A DNA stretch of 7,943 nt from Brevibacterium picturae (GTDB taxonomy: Bacteria > Actinomycetota > Actinomycetes > Actinomycetales > Brevibacteriaceae), in the NCBI RefSeq assembly GCF_030453725.1, contig NZ_JAKDJU010000140.1, forward strand, positions 1 to 7,943, read 5' to 3'. This document shows, in pieces, positions 1-5,846 of the stretch. How positions within the stretch are numbered: position 1 is the stretch's first letter; every line of letters starts with the position of its first letter. The translations under genes were made by a program, and so were the position numbers. The notes under the pieces were generated by a model that searched no databases, was not told the origin of the DNA, and saw only the letters and a list, made by a program, of their open reading frames with translations.

Positions 1-829
1 CAGCCGTCGATTCCTGGACCGGAGTGCTCTGATCATCGACATCGGATGCGGGATGCTCGCGCGCTGCCGACCGCGGAGTCGGAACGTAGGACGGGCCGCC
101 GAGTGCACCTCGCACATCTTCGTCCCCGGCGAGAGCACGGAGAATCGGATGCTGAGTCGGCAGGTAGTCCGTGGTGAACGGGGTCGCGATGTTAGCGAAC
201 GTCGAGACCACGAAACGGTGGTTGATCCGCAGCCCGGGCACCGACTGTGCGAGGTCGCGGAGCCGATCGAGTGCTGGTCCCGGGTCGAAGCCGTGCGGCC
301 CGCCTGTGGCGTCGACCCATTCGTCGACAGGCACCTCGAGGTCGTAGACCTCAGCCAGGTGCTGGACCAAGGCCGGGTTGATCATGATCCCGTCGCCCAA
401 CACGACCTCGAAGTCCTCGACGCGGGAGCCACGGGGAACGAGCGTGACATGGCGCATCACGACGGGTGCGTTGAACTTGTACTTGGAGTCCTTCTCCGTC
501 CACGAGGCGAAGCCGATCGCCAGGTGCGCTGTCTGGATTCCACGTTCGTTGCCGAGCTGTTCGGCCTTCGACCGGATCGACTTCGCTCGACGGCGGGCGT
601 CAGCGAGGGCCTCATGATCACGGACCAGGCTGGAGAGTCGTGTGGCCCGACCGGCCAGAAGCTGGGCTAAACCAGACGGGTGCGCCCCGGAGAGATCGAT
701 GCTGCCATCACGCGAGTCCCGGAAATGAAGCATGGTGTCGCGACCGCCCAGGTGGGCAGCCTGCTGTTTCCACTCGGCGTAGACATCGTCGAGTTCCGGG
801 AACTGATCGTCAACAACGGAATCTGGCAC
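1..829 (-). CDS. N-terminal part of a DUF4011-type superfamily I helicase (partial)
   Basis: An uninterrupted minus-strand frame starts at a GTG (827-829), directly after an in-frame TAG, and runs off the left edge, giving 276 codons with no stop. The translation matches what I know of the N-terminal region of large actinobacterial DUF4011 / AAA helicase-like proteins. It has AHLAIGFASW at about 101-110, APVVMRHVTLVPRG at 121-134, INPALVQHL at 150-158, FDPGPALDRLRDLA at 181-194 and HPILRALAGD at 227-236. In such proteins this region precedes the Walker A motif, which would lie outside the window. The RBS is weak (TAGGG about 7 nt upstream). A later ATG at codon 33 is an alternative start. The exact role is unknown; relatives are ATP-dependent nucleic-acid helicases of the DNA2/NAM7 type. 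The frame is secure and the family call is from memory. Confidence 0.75.
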   Translation of the reverse strand, partial: MPDSVVDDQFPELDDVYAEWKQQAAHLGGRDTMLHFRDSRDGSIDLSGAHPSGLAQLLAGRATRLSSLVRDHEALADARRRAKSIRSKAEQLGNERGIQTAHLAIGFASWTEKDSKYKFNAPVVMRHVTLVPRGSRVEDFEVVLGDGIMINPALVQHLAEVYDLEVPVDEWVDATGGPHGFDPGPALDRLRDLAQSVPGLRINHRFVVSTFANIATPFTTDYLPTQHPILRALAGDEDVRGALGGPSYVPTPRSAAREHPASDVDDQSTPVQESTA

Positions 830-855
830 AATTCGACCCTAACGAGAAACTGCCC

Positions 856-861
856 ATAATA
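856..861 (-). promoter_or_regulatory. Candidate -10 element of the helicase gene
   Basis: On the minus strand the sequence reads TATTAT, 26 bp upstream of the GTG start. It is a good match to the TATAAT consensus in an otherwise GC-rich region. No convincing -35 hexamer is seen at 16-18 bp. If used, the 5' leader would be only about 20 nt. Confidence 0.35.
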
Positions 862-901
862 GGTGCTGGCACACCGTGAAACATCCAGGTTTCTTCTACG
901 C

Positions 902-907
902 TACACT
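902..907 (+). promoter_or_regulatory. Candidate -10 element of tRNA-Arg
   Basis: TACACT lies about 30 bp before the first base of the tRNA, on the same strand. The -35 region is poor (GAAACA at an 18-bp spacing), so this is only the most plausible start in the short gap between the divergent helicase gene and the tRNA. Confidence 0.25.
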
Positions 908-936
908 GGGTGATCGTGGTTGAAGAAGGCCACATC

Positions 937-1012
937 GCCCCCGTAGCTCAGGGGATAGAGCACCGCTCTCCTAAAGCGGGTGTCGGCAGTTCGAATCTGC
1001 CCGGGGGCGCCA
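937..1012 (+). tRNA. tRNA-Arg (anticodon CCU)
   Basis: The 76-base sequence folds into a full cloverleaf. The acceptor stem GCCCCCG (937-943) pairs with CGGGGGC (1002-1008). The D arm is GCTC/GAGC. The anticodon stem CCGCT/AGCGG encloses loop CTCCTAA (968-974), placing anticodon CCT at 970-972. The T arm is GGCAG-TTCGAAT-CTGCC. The discriminator is G1009, and the CCA end is encoded (1010-1012). The CCU anticodon reads the AGG arginine codon, which is rare in high-GC actinobacteria. No clear terminator follows; a short GCCCTGAGGGC hairpin at about 1080-1090 with a few Ts after it is the only candidate. Confidence 0.97.
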
Positions 1013-1151
1013 CTGCACATACTCATCAGAGAGTTTTCGACAGCCCACTACTCGGTCGAATTCCCCATGGCAATGGCCGAGCCCTGAGGGCATCTTTGCT
1101 GGTCGGGCGCTGGTCATACCAACCATGGCCGCAGCCGGACACCACTCTAAT

Positions 1152-1180
1152 GAGACAATCGCCCTTGCTGTCCCTATACT
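1152..1180 (+). promoter_or_regulatory. Candidate promoter of the surface protein-sortase operon
   Basis: A -35-like GAGACA (1152-1157) is followed after exactly 17 bp by a good -10, TATACT (1175-1180). Transcription would start near 1187, leaving a leader of about 90 nt before the ATG at 1278. A 9-bp inverted repeat overlaps the -10 and the start point, suggesting regulation here. Confidence 0.5.
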
Positions 1181-1207
1181 GTCCTGGTGGGAGCGAGTCA
1201 GGACAGT
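1178..1207. repeat. 9-bp perfect inverted repeat at the surface-protein promoter
   Basis: ACTGTCCTG (1178-1186) and CAGGACAGT (1199-1207) are perfect reverse complements separated by 12 bp. The centre-to-centre distance is 21 bp, two helical turns, as expected for a dimeric repressor reading both half-sites from one face. The left arm overlaps the last bases of the -10. The same bases could form a hairpin if transcription starts upstream of 1178. No cognate regulator is encoded nearby. Confidence 0.55.
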
Positions 1208-1277
1208 TGCCTGTGAACCTACGTTCGTGGAATCGACGGTCGAGGCCACGTGTCGCATCCCAGGAAGGAACCACAAC

Positions 1278-2804
1278 ATGCGGCAACTCCGCAGACGACT
1301 GCCCGTAGTCGGAACGACGATCGCACTGATCGCAGGGAGCACTCTCCTAGCGTCGCCGGCAACGGCTGCTCCCGAACTCGGACCCCAGCTCAGCACGTAC
1401 GAGGGCGAACCAGACTTCACCGGAGTCACCACGAACCCTGAAACAGACAACCAGGGTGGTGTCGAAAACGCCACCATGTACGGCGCTTATATTCCATCTG
1501 CCGGTCCTCTCTCCGGCAAACGGGTCTGGTGCATCGACCGTGGCCTGACTCAGCCGATGGGCACTGGCTACGACGAAGGTGGCAAATCCTCTGTCGAGGC
1601 TCCCGAGCTGGCTTATATCCTCGCGAAATGGGACGAGCCTCGCAGCGACATGGCCGATCAGATGGCTCATGACATGGCTATCGGCGAGCACGTCCACAGC
1701 TCTGATGAAATCGACCACCGCGACATTCTCGATGATCGCAGCTTGGAAGAAGTCACCGATGGGATCGGGTGGAACGAGGACTCTAAGAACCTCAAAGACC
1801 TCGGCGCGGAGGCGTTCTACGATGAGGTGCTGCCCGAAGCCTATGACCTCTCGGCTCTCATGGGTGACGAGGCGGCAAAGTATGCCGGTGACGGCACGTA
1901 CAAGGCCAAGGTAGCCATCGACGAGGACTCGTCAGCTGCGGTTGTCTCCCTGGTCAATTCCGAGGGAGTCAGTGTTCCCGGGTTCGACGGTGAGCTCACT
2001 GTCGACGGTGCCGAGGCCGAGACAACGACGATCACGTCCGGTGAGGAGCCGGTCAAGGTGCCGCTCGACTTCGCCGAGGAGGTTCCCGATGCTTCTGTGT
2101 CAGTGACGTTCTCAGGTCTGCCGACCGGTTCCGTGACCAAGTGGGACCCCAAGGACTTCGACGCCGATGACTATGATCGTGCGAACCTGCAGTCCGTCAT
2201 CGAGGGCCAGGAGACCACCGCCGAGGCGTCGGATTCCTACCAAGGTCTCTACACCCCGCATGTATCTTCGCAGGTGTCGGTCGACGAGATCACCGAACTT
2301 CCCGCGAAGGTGACTGACAAGGTGCGACTCGAGAACTGCGCACCCGGTGAACCTGTCGAAGACACCAAGGTCGAGGCGTATGCCGAGGAAGGCAGGATCT
2401 CTCAGTCCGAGGACGCCCCCGGAGACGCGGAACTGGTTGAGACTTTCACCCCGGATGTCACCTGTGGTGACGACGGAACCGTCGAATTCGAGACCGACGC
2501 GCTCGAACTCGATGCTGACTTCGTCAAGCCCGGCGAGGAGAAGTCGGTGACGTTCGTGGCTTCGGCCCCTGCCGCGGGAGCGAACGAAGCCTGGTCCCAT
2601 GACTACGGAGTTCCCTCGGAGACCGTGGGCATCACCATGCCCGAGGCCGATAAGCCCGATGACAACCCTGTTGTGGAGACCGGTGCGTATGTCGACTCGA
2701 CCGACGGTGGAACAAATTGGAAGCTCCTCGGCGGTGTCGGACTGCTGGTCGTTGCCGGCGGCCTCATCATTGGGTCACTTCGCCTTCGTATGAAGAGGAA
2801 CTGA
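1278..2804 (+). CDS. Secreted, wall-anchored surface protein with possible thioester-type domain
   Basis: The product has 508 residues. The ATG at 1278 is chosen because the AGGAAGGAA ribosome site (1262-1270) lies 7 nt before it and a signal peptide follows at once: RRR, a hydrophobic core, and likely cleavage after ASPATA (residue 30). The open frame extends upstream to 1125, but that part runs through the promoter. Residues 40-200 contain VWCIDRG (Cys85) and ADQMAHD (Gln128), recalling the CID and TQxA motifs of Cys-Gln thioester adhesin domains; this is inference. Residues 205-455 are acidic and beta-rich, and Cys354 and Cys396 could form a disulphide. The C-terminus is a sorting signal: PVVETG (464-469), a linker, a hydrophobic stretch (about 483-500) and the tail RLRMKRN. 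The protein should end up bound to peptidoglycan. A dedicated sortase gene follows after 66 bp. The binding target is unknown. Confidence 0.85.
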   Translation: MRQLRRRLPVVGTTIALIAGSTLLASPATAAPELGPQLSTYEGEPDFTGVTTNPETDNQGGVENATMYGAYIPSAGPLSGKRVWCIDRGLTQPMGTGYDEGGKSSVEAPELAYILAKWDEPRSDMADQMAHDMAIGEHVHSSDEIDHRDILDDRSLEEVTDGIGWNEDSKNLKDLGAEAFYDEVLPEAYDLSALMGDEAAKYAGDGTYKAKVAIDEDSSAAVVSLVNSEGVSVPGFDGELTVDGAEAETTTITSGEEPVKVPLDFAEEVPDASVSVTFSGLPTGSVTKWDPKDFDADDYDRANLQSVIEGQETTAEASDSYQGLYTPHVSSQVSVDEITELPAKVTDKVRLENCAPGEPVEDTKVEAYAEEGRISQSEDAPGDAELVETFTPDVTCGDDGTVEFETDALELDADFVKPGEEKSVTFVASAPAAGANEAWSHDYGVPSETVGITMPEADKPDDNPVVETGAYVDSTDGGTNWKLLGGVGLLVVAGGLIIGSLRLRMKRN

Positions 2805-2820
2805 CCTCGAAGTCATGACT

Positions 2821-2853
2821 CGGTGGCGGTCACCGATCCGGTGGCCGCCACCG
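2821..2853 (+). other. Strong intergenic hairpin between surface protein and sortase
   Basis: CGGTGGCGG (2821-2829) pairs with CCGCCACCG (2845-2853). After a T-G wobble, CACCG pairs with CGGTG around an ATC loop, giving a 15-bp stem and a 3-nt loop. No T tract follows, so it is not a normal terminator. It ends 7 bases before the sortase ribosome site and may protect the upstream message end or lower sortase expression relative to its substrate. Confidence 0.7.
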
Positions 2854-2870
2854 GCATATGAAAGGACACC

Positions 2871-3524
2871 ATGACGGCACTCAGACTTCGTGACTGGTGG
2901 ACCATCCCGGTCGCTGTTGTCATCATCGCACTCATCGGCACAGGTGCGTGGATGCTCACTCAGGGTCTCTCAGAGGAACAGAACACCGCTGGAAAAGGCC
3001 CTTCCGCAGAACAGAGCGCTGCTGCGGGCGAAGCCGATGTCCGCCTGGAAGAGCCCCCAAGCGAGGCCGAAGTCGAGGGCATGAAGATCGAAGCCCTCGA
3101 CGGAGACTTCCGAGTCCCCTCGGTGGGTCTCGACACCGGGTTGGAAACCATGTCCGAAGTCAACGGTGCGATCAATCCCCCGGGGCTGCGCAACGGCTAT
3201 GTAGTACGCAACCACGGCAGTCCTGACCACCCTGAGCGCGGCACCACATATGTCGCCATCCACTCCGTGCAGGGAGCCGACCTGCCAGGGAACAGTCTCA
3301 TCGACGTCAAGGCCGGCGAGCCGACGGTCGAAGCAGGCGAATCGATCACCCTCCAGGACCACGACTACACCGTGACCGATGCCTACACTGTGCCGAAATC
3401 GGATATATCCGTTGATGATCGAGTGTGGGCCGATGAGCCCGGCCGACTAGTCATCCTCACGTGCTTGCAGCGCGCTTCAGGTCGCTCGGTGGACAACGTC
3501 ATCATCGAAGCGATCGCGGACTAG
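2871..3524 (+). CDS. Class F-like sortase (cysteine transpeptidase)
   Basis: This 217-residue membrane-anchored sortase cleaves sorting signals and joins the substrate to the cell wall. The start ATG follows AAAGGA (2861-2866) at close spacing. An N-terminal transmembrane helix (about 11-30) is followed by a low-complexity linker (35-75). The catalytic domain begins at FRVPSVGLD (80-88). Catalytic residues are visible: His131 in VAIHSVQG, Cys198 in VILTCLQ, and Arg205 (or Arg201) in the RASGRS segment. The small size, single N-terminal helix and VPSVGLD/NPPG pattern fit class F of actinobacteria better than class E; the class call is from memory. It is co-directional with and directly downstream of the surface protein, so that protein is its likely substrate. 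The tolerated motif would then be PVVETG rather than LPxTG. Confidence 0.9.
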   Translation: MTALRLRDWWTIPVAVVIIALIGTGAWMLTQGLSEEQNTAGKGPSAEQSAAAGEADVRLEEPPSEAEVEGMKIEALDGDFRVPSVGLDTGLETMSEVNGAINPPGLRNGYVVRNHGSPDHPERGTTYVAIHSVQGADLPGNSLIDVKAGEPTVEAGESITLQDHDYTVTDAYTVPKSDISVDDRVWADEPGRLVILTCLQRASGRSVDNVIIEAIAD

Positions 3525-3541
3525 CGGTCACACACCGCCCA

Positions 3542-3573
3542 GAGCCGGCTCCCTGACCGTCCAGGGTCGGCTC
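3542..3573. terminator. Candidate terminator-like hairpin after the sortase gene
   Basis: GAGCCG (3542-3547) pairs with CGGCTC (3568-3573). Inside, CCCTG (3551-3555) pairs with CAGGG (3562-3566), with a small asymmetric bulge between the two stems. It lies 18 bases after the sortase stop and between converging genes, so it could end transcription from either side. No T tract is present on either strand, so this is a weak call. A further 7-bp inverted repeat, AGCCGGG (3604-3610) / CCCGGCT (3656-3662), lies nearer the uspA stop. Confidence 0.4.
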
Positions 3574-3648
3574 CCTGCCCCACCACCGATAGCGCAGCTG
3601 CCTAGCCGGGCTTGTGCAGTCTGTGGAGAAGGAGCTGAGCTTCTGGCC

Positions 3649-4719
3649 TCACAATCCCGGCTCAGGGGCCTCTGCGTCGTGACCGTGGCGGCGCCTGTTG
3701 TGGTCCCGAGTGACGCGCACGACCATGGTCGGGCACTGTGAGTACGGCAGCACCGACTGCGAGGTCGAACCGAGGAGCAGCCCGGCGAAGCCTCCACGAC
3801 CACGGGAGCCGATGACCAGAACCTCGGCGGTGTCAGAGGCTCGAACGAGCACCTCGGCGGGCTGTCCGTCGAACAGTGTCCATGTGACATCGAGGTTCGG
3901 AAACTCGTCCTGCAGACGTTGCTTCGCCACGACGAGCTTGTCGGCGCCCTCATTGACCAGCCGTTCGAGGTCCGCGGTGCTCGGCAGCCACTCAGGTCCG
4001 ATCACGGTGGTAGTGATGACGGCGACGATGTGCAGCGGCGATCCACGGCGCACGGCCAATCGTGCGGCCTTCCACAGCGCCGGGGACTCGGCCCCGAGGG
4101 AATCGACGCCGACGACGACTTTGCCGTCGAATCGCAGTCCCTCGATGGCCTCGACATTGGGGTCGGGCTCTTCGACGACGATGCCGTCCTGACGAATGGG
4201 CCGCGACGATGTGGGGTGCGCGGTCTTCTCCGCATCGGCCTGCCATGAGGCGGGAACGACGACGGTTGGGCAAGCGGAGTGGGCCGGCAAAGCACTGGAG
4301 ACGGTGCCGAGCAGGCGACCGGCGAATCCGCCTCGACCGCGGGAGCCGACGACGGCCAGGCTTCCCGACTTCGATTCGTCGATGAGGACCCCGGCTGCGT
4401 CACCGATTTCGATGACGGCCTCCACGGGCGCACCAGCGGACTTCACCTCGGCGGCGGCTTCTTTGAGGGTGTTCGTCACCGCCGCACGGATCGATGTGTC
4501 ATCGATCGGGACGTAGGAGACGTCGATCGCGGCCGCGGCGACGCTGGGAATGGTGTAGGCACCGACCAGACGGATCGGCTTGCCCAGAGATCTCGCTTCC
4601 TGGATCGCCCACGCCAGGGCGTTGCGGCTGGGAGGCGAACCGTCGATGCCGACGACGACAGCCTCGGGCTCCCCTTCAGGTGATGTTTCGGCGTCGTGGG
4701 TTCGGTCTTGCTCATTCAT
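3649..4719 (-). CDS. Tandem-domain universal stress protein (UspA family)
   Basis: The 356-residue cytoplasmic protein has two Usp domains. Domain 1 spans about 18-157 and domain 2 about 198-336. Each begins with a beta strand ending in an Asp (VVVGIDGS; VVVGVDSLG). Each carries the full ATP-binding loop G-x2-G-x9-G-(S/T), at Gly125-Thr139 and Gly304-Ser318, so both sites look competent. The ATG (4717-4719) has GAGGAG (4726-4731) in good position. The charged linker (about 158-197) and the His/Arg-rich tail make it longer than the roughly 300 residues I recall for mycobacterial tandem Usp proteins. Such proteins act in dormancy and stress survival; the specific role here is unknown. The HNH gene upstream is on the same strand but separated by a strong hairpin, so independent transcription is likely. 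Confidence 0.93.
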   Translation of the reverse strand: MNEQDRTHDAETSPEGEPEAVVVGIDGSPPSRNALAWAIQEARSLGKPIRLVGAYTIPSVAAAAIDVSYVPIDDTSIRAAVTNTLKEAAAEVKSAGAPVEAVIEIGDAAGVLIDESKSGSLAVVGSRGRGGFAGRLLGTVSSALPAHSACPTVVVPASWQADAEKTAHPTSSRPIRQDGIVVEEPDPNVEAIEGLRFDGKVVVGVDSLGAESPALWKAARLAVRRGSPLHIVAVITTTVIGPEWLPSTADLERLVNEGADKLVVAKQRLQDEFPNLDVTWTLFDGQPAEVLVRASDTAEVLVIGSRGRGGFAGLLLGSTSQSVLPYSQCPTMVVRVTRDHNRRRHGHDAEAPEPGL

Positions 4720-4790
4720 CGCAAGCTCCTCATCTTGAAGCGAACTTCTCTCGTCTCCACCCTAAATCAGAATCGATCGGAGGCCTGCAC

Positions 4791-4803
4791 CGATGTCACA
4801 TCG
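4791..4803. repeat. 13-bp odd palindrome upstream of uspA
   Basis: CGATGTCACATCG is a perfect inverted repeat around a central C, about 72 bp before the uspA start. It could be an operator for uspA. A second small inverted repeat, TCGTT/AACGA (4801-4816), touches it. No clear -10/-35 pair was found nearby, so the function is a guess. Confidence 0.3.
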
Positions 4804-4827
4804 TTATCCGAAACGAGCCACCGCACG

Positions 4828-4857
4828 GACACCGCAGCTGCGATCAGCAGCGATGTC
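4828..4857 (-). terminator. Probable terminator of the HNH gene
   Basis: Read on the minus strand, an outer stem of 8 pairs (one G-U) and an inner stem of 4 pairs enclose a 4-base loop, with a single mismatch between them. It starts 4 bases after the HNH stop codon. There is no immediate T run (a CGTTTC comes about 10 bases later), so it may be a less efficient terminator or a 3'-end stabiliser. Confidence 0.5.
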
Positions 4858-4861
4858 AGCT

Positions 4862-5362
4862 TCAGGCAGCTCTGGACAGCTCAAGAAACGGACGCCACTG
4901 CTCAACCGGCTTGTCGATCCCTCGCATCCAGAATTGGCCGATTCGCGGCTCCTGAGGATGGAAGCTGAGCTTCCATCCGATCTCGGCCAGTGTCCTGTTG
5001 CCCTTGCGGTTGTTGCATTCACGGCAGCACGCGACGAGATTCTCCCAGCTGTTCACTCCGCCGCGTGAGCGTGGAACGACATGGTCGACCGTGGCTGCCG
5101 CCTTTGCGCAATAGGCGCAGCGGTGGTTGTCGCGGCGCAGCACACCCCGCCTGGAGAGGGAGACTCGGCGATCATGTGGCGGCCTCACATAGCGCGTCAG
5201 CAGAATGACCGACGGCTGATCCAGGTTGAGGTGCTCGGATCTCACCGGTATGTCCTCTGCGGCCAGCACTGTCGCCTTTCCCGTCAATACCAGGACCACC
5301 GCCCTGGTGAAGGGAACGATCGACAGGGGTTCGTACCCGGCATTCAGCACGAGAGTCTTCAT
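4862..5362 (-). CDS. HNH endonuclease family protein
   Basis: The 166-residue protein has an HNH/McrA-like nuclease module at about 75-125. Two zinc-binding pairs are present, Cys82-x2-Cys85 and Cys113-x2-Cys116. The catalytic core is DHVVPRSRGG (Asp93, His94), SWENLV (Asn108) and CRECNNRKGNR, with Asn in place of the last His, a common variant. The frame stays open upstream to 5446, but the start is placed at ATG 5360-5362. MKTLVLNAGYEPLS is the usual N-terminus of this actinobacterial family, a purine-rich GGGGCGGG site precedes it, and the extra upstream codons run into a terminator. Members are widely conserved in actinobacteria, and their biological role is not established as far as I know. 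No methylase or other restriction partner is adjacent, which argues against a restriction system. Confidence 0.9.
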   Translation of the reverse strand: MKTLVLNAGYEPLSIVPFTRAVVLVLTGKATVLAAEDIPVRSEHLNLDQPSVILLTRYVRPPHDRRVSLSRRGVLRRDNHRCAYCAKAAATVDHVVPRSRGGVNSWENLVACCRECNNRKGNRTLAEIGWKLSFHPQEPRIGQFWMRGIDKPVEQWRPFLELSRAA

Positions 5363-5424
5363 ATCCCGCCCCTCATCTTCGTGTGAGTGTGGTCCTGGTC
5401 GATCGACACAGGCCCGGGGAACGC

Positions 5425-5454
5425 AAAAGGCGCTGTGCCGCAGCACAACGCCTT
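5425..5454 (-). terminator. Rho-independent terminator ahead of the HNH gene
   Basis: On the minus strand a 12-bp stem (AAGGCGTTGTGC with GCACAGCGCCTT, one G-U pair) closes a 4-base loop and runs into TTTTGCGTT. This is the best T-tailed structure near the HNH gene, yet it lies 63 bp upstream of the HNH start on the same strand. It must either end an upstream minus-strand RNA or attenuate HNH expression. A 10-bp palindrome, GTCGATCGAC (5398-5407), sits between it and the gene. Confidence 0.7.
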
Positions 5455-5670
5455 GAAAGAGGGGACAGACACAAGTATGTATTCCGCGCCAGAGACTGGA
5501 GCGGCTATTCGCACTATCCGACTGTGGCCCATCTGGTTTCCCATCACTTACGCCAACTCAATATTCTTAAGAATAACGCCGACACTCTCCTGTGACCGAA
5601 TTCATATCGCTCGCGTCACGGATTCTTTCACCGCCGTTCACCTTTCAGCGCCGCACACGCCGTTTCACAT
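5455..5670. other. Non-coding stretch between HNH and NlpC/P60 genes
   Basis: No convincing gene was found on either strand. An open plus-strand frame crosses it but also crosses the terminator and the minisatellite, and its composition is not protein-like. The stretch holds a hairpin at 5484-5504 (CCGC/GCGG plus CCA/TGG, loop GAGAC) and the 14-bp palindrome listed separately. A minus-strand small RNA ending at the 5425-5454 terminator is possible but unproven. Confidence 0.5.
5562..5575. repeat. 14-bp perfect AT-rich palindrome
   Basis: TATTCTTAAGAATA is a perfect palindrome, unusually AT-rich for its surroundings. Each strand reads a -10-like TATTCT. It may be an operator over a promoter driving leftward transcription into the HNH leader, but no good -35 was found at standard spacing on either strand. 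Confidence 0.5.
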
Positions 5671-5728
5671 CCACCTGCAGGCACCGCCACGTGCAGACAC
5701 CGCCACCTGCAGGGCACCGCCGGCACCG
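5671..5728. repeat. Short tandem repeat, 16-17 bp unit
   Basis: Three head-to-tail units are visible: CCACCTGCAGGCACCG (5671-5686), CCACGTGCAGACACCG (5687-5702) and CCACCTGCAGGGCACCG (5703-5719). A truncated fourth, CCGGCACCG (5720-5728), follows. The units differ by a few substitutions and one inserted G, so the array is not a fresh duplication. It is intergenic, downstream of the NlpC/P60 gene and outside any supported reading frame. Confidence 0.8.
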
Positions 5729-5742
5729 CCTGCGATAGTCGA

Positions 5743-5762
5743 CCCCTCAAGCATATGAGGGG
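5743..5762. other. 7-bp hairpin downstream of the NlpC/P60 terminator
   Basis: CCCCTCA (5743-5749) and TGAGGGG (5756-5762) form a perfect stem with a 6-base loop. It has no T tail on either strand. It lies about 20 bp beyond the strong NlpC/P60 terminator and could act as a back-up stop for the same transcript. Confidence 0.45.
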
Positions 5763-5783
5763 CACCGCATCCTATCGGGGACG

Positions 5784-5830
5784 CAAAAACTCCCCGCCTG
5801 ACTCGAGGACCGTCGAGTCGGGCAGGGAGT
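5784..5830 (-). terminator. Strong Rho-independent terminator of the NlpC/P60 gene
   Basis: On the minus strand a long stem (5789-5806 with 5813-5830, 16 of 18 positions Watson-Crick) closes a 6-base loop and is followed at once by TTTTTGCGT (complement of 5780-5788). It starts 16 bases after the stop codon of the NlpC/P60 gene. This is the clearest terminator in the window. Confidence 0.92.
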
Positions 5831-5846
5831 TACTGTGTGACGTGGA

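Noticed and set aside
53..670. 205-codon plus-strand open frame at the left edge
   Set aside because: It is the reverse-strand shadow of the helicase frame, which contains recognisable family motifs; the plus-strand product is Arg-rich and unlike any family I know.
1080..1095. Terminator for the tRNA
   Set aside because: The stem is only GCCC/GGGC with a 3-base loop and the T run is broken, so it is too weak to list.
1125..1277. Longer N-terminus for the surface protein
   Set aside because: The extra 51 codons cross the predicted promoter and inverted repeat; the strong ribosome site and the signal peptide both point to the ATG at 1278.
4862..5362. HNH gene as part of a restriction or defence system
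   Set aside because: There is no methyltransferase, specificity subunit or toxin partner beside it; this HNH family is a general actinobacterial protein.
5363..5446. Extra 28 codons at the HNH N-terminus
   Set aside because: They run into a terminator stem, and MKTLVLNAGYEPLS is the usual family start.
5387..5758. 123-codon plus-strand open frame
   Set aside because: It runs through the terminator hairpin and the minisatellite, has no ribosome site, and reads as Pro/His/Thr-rich noise.
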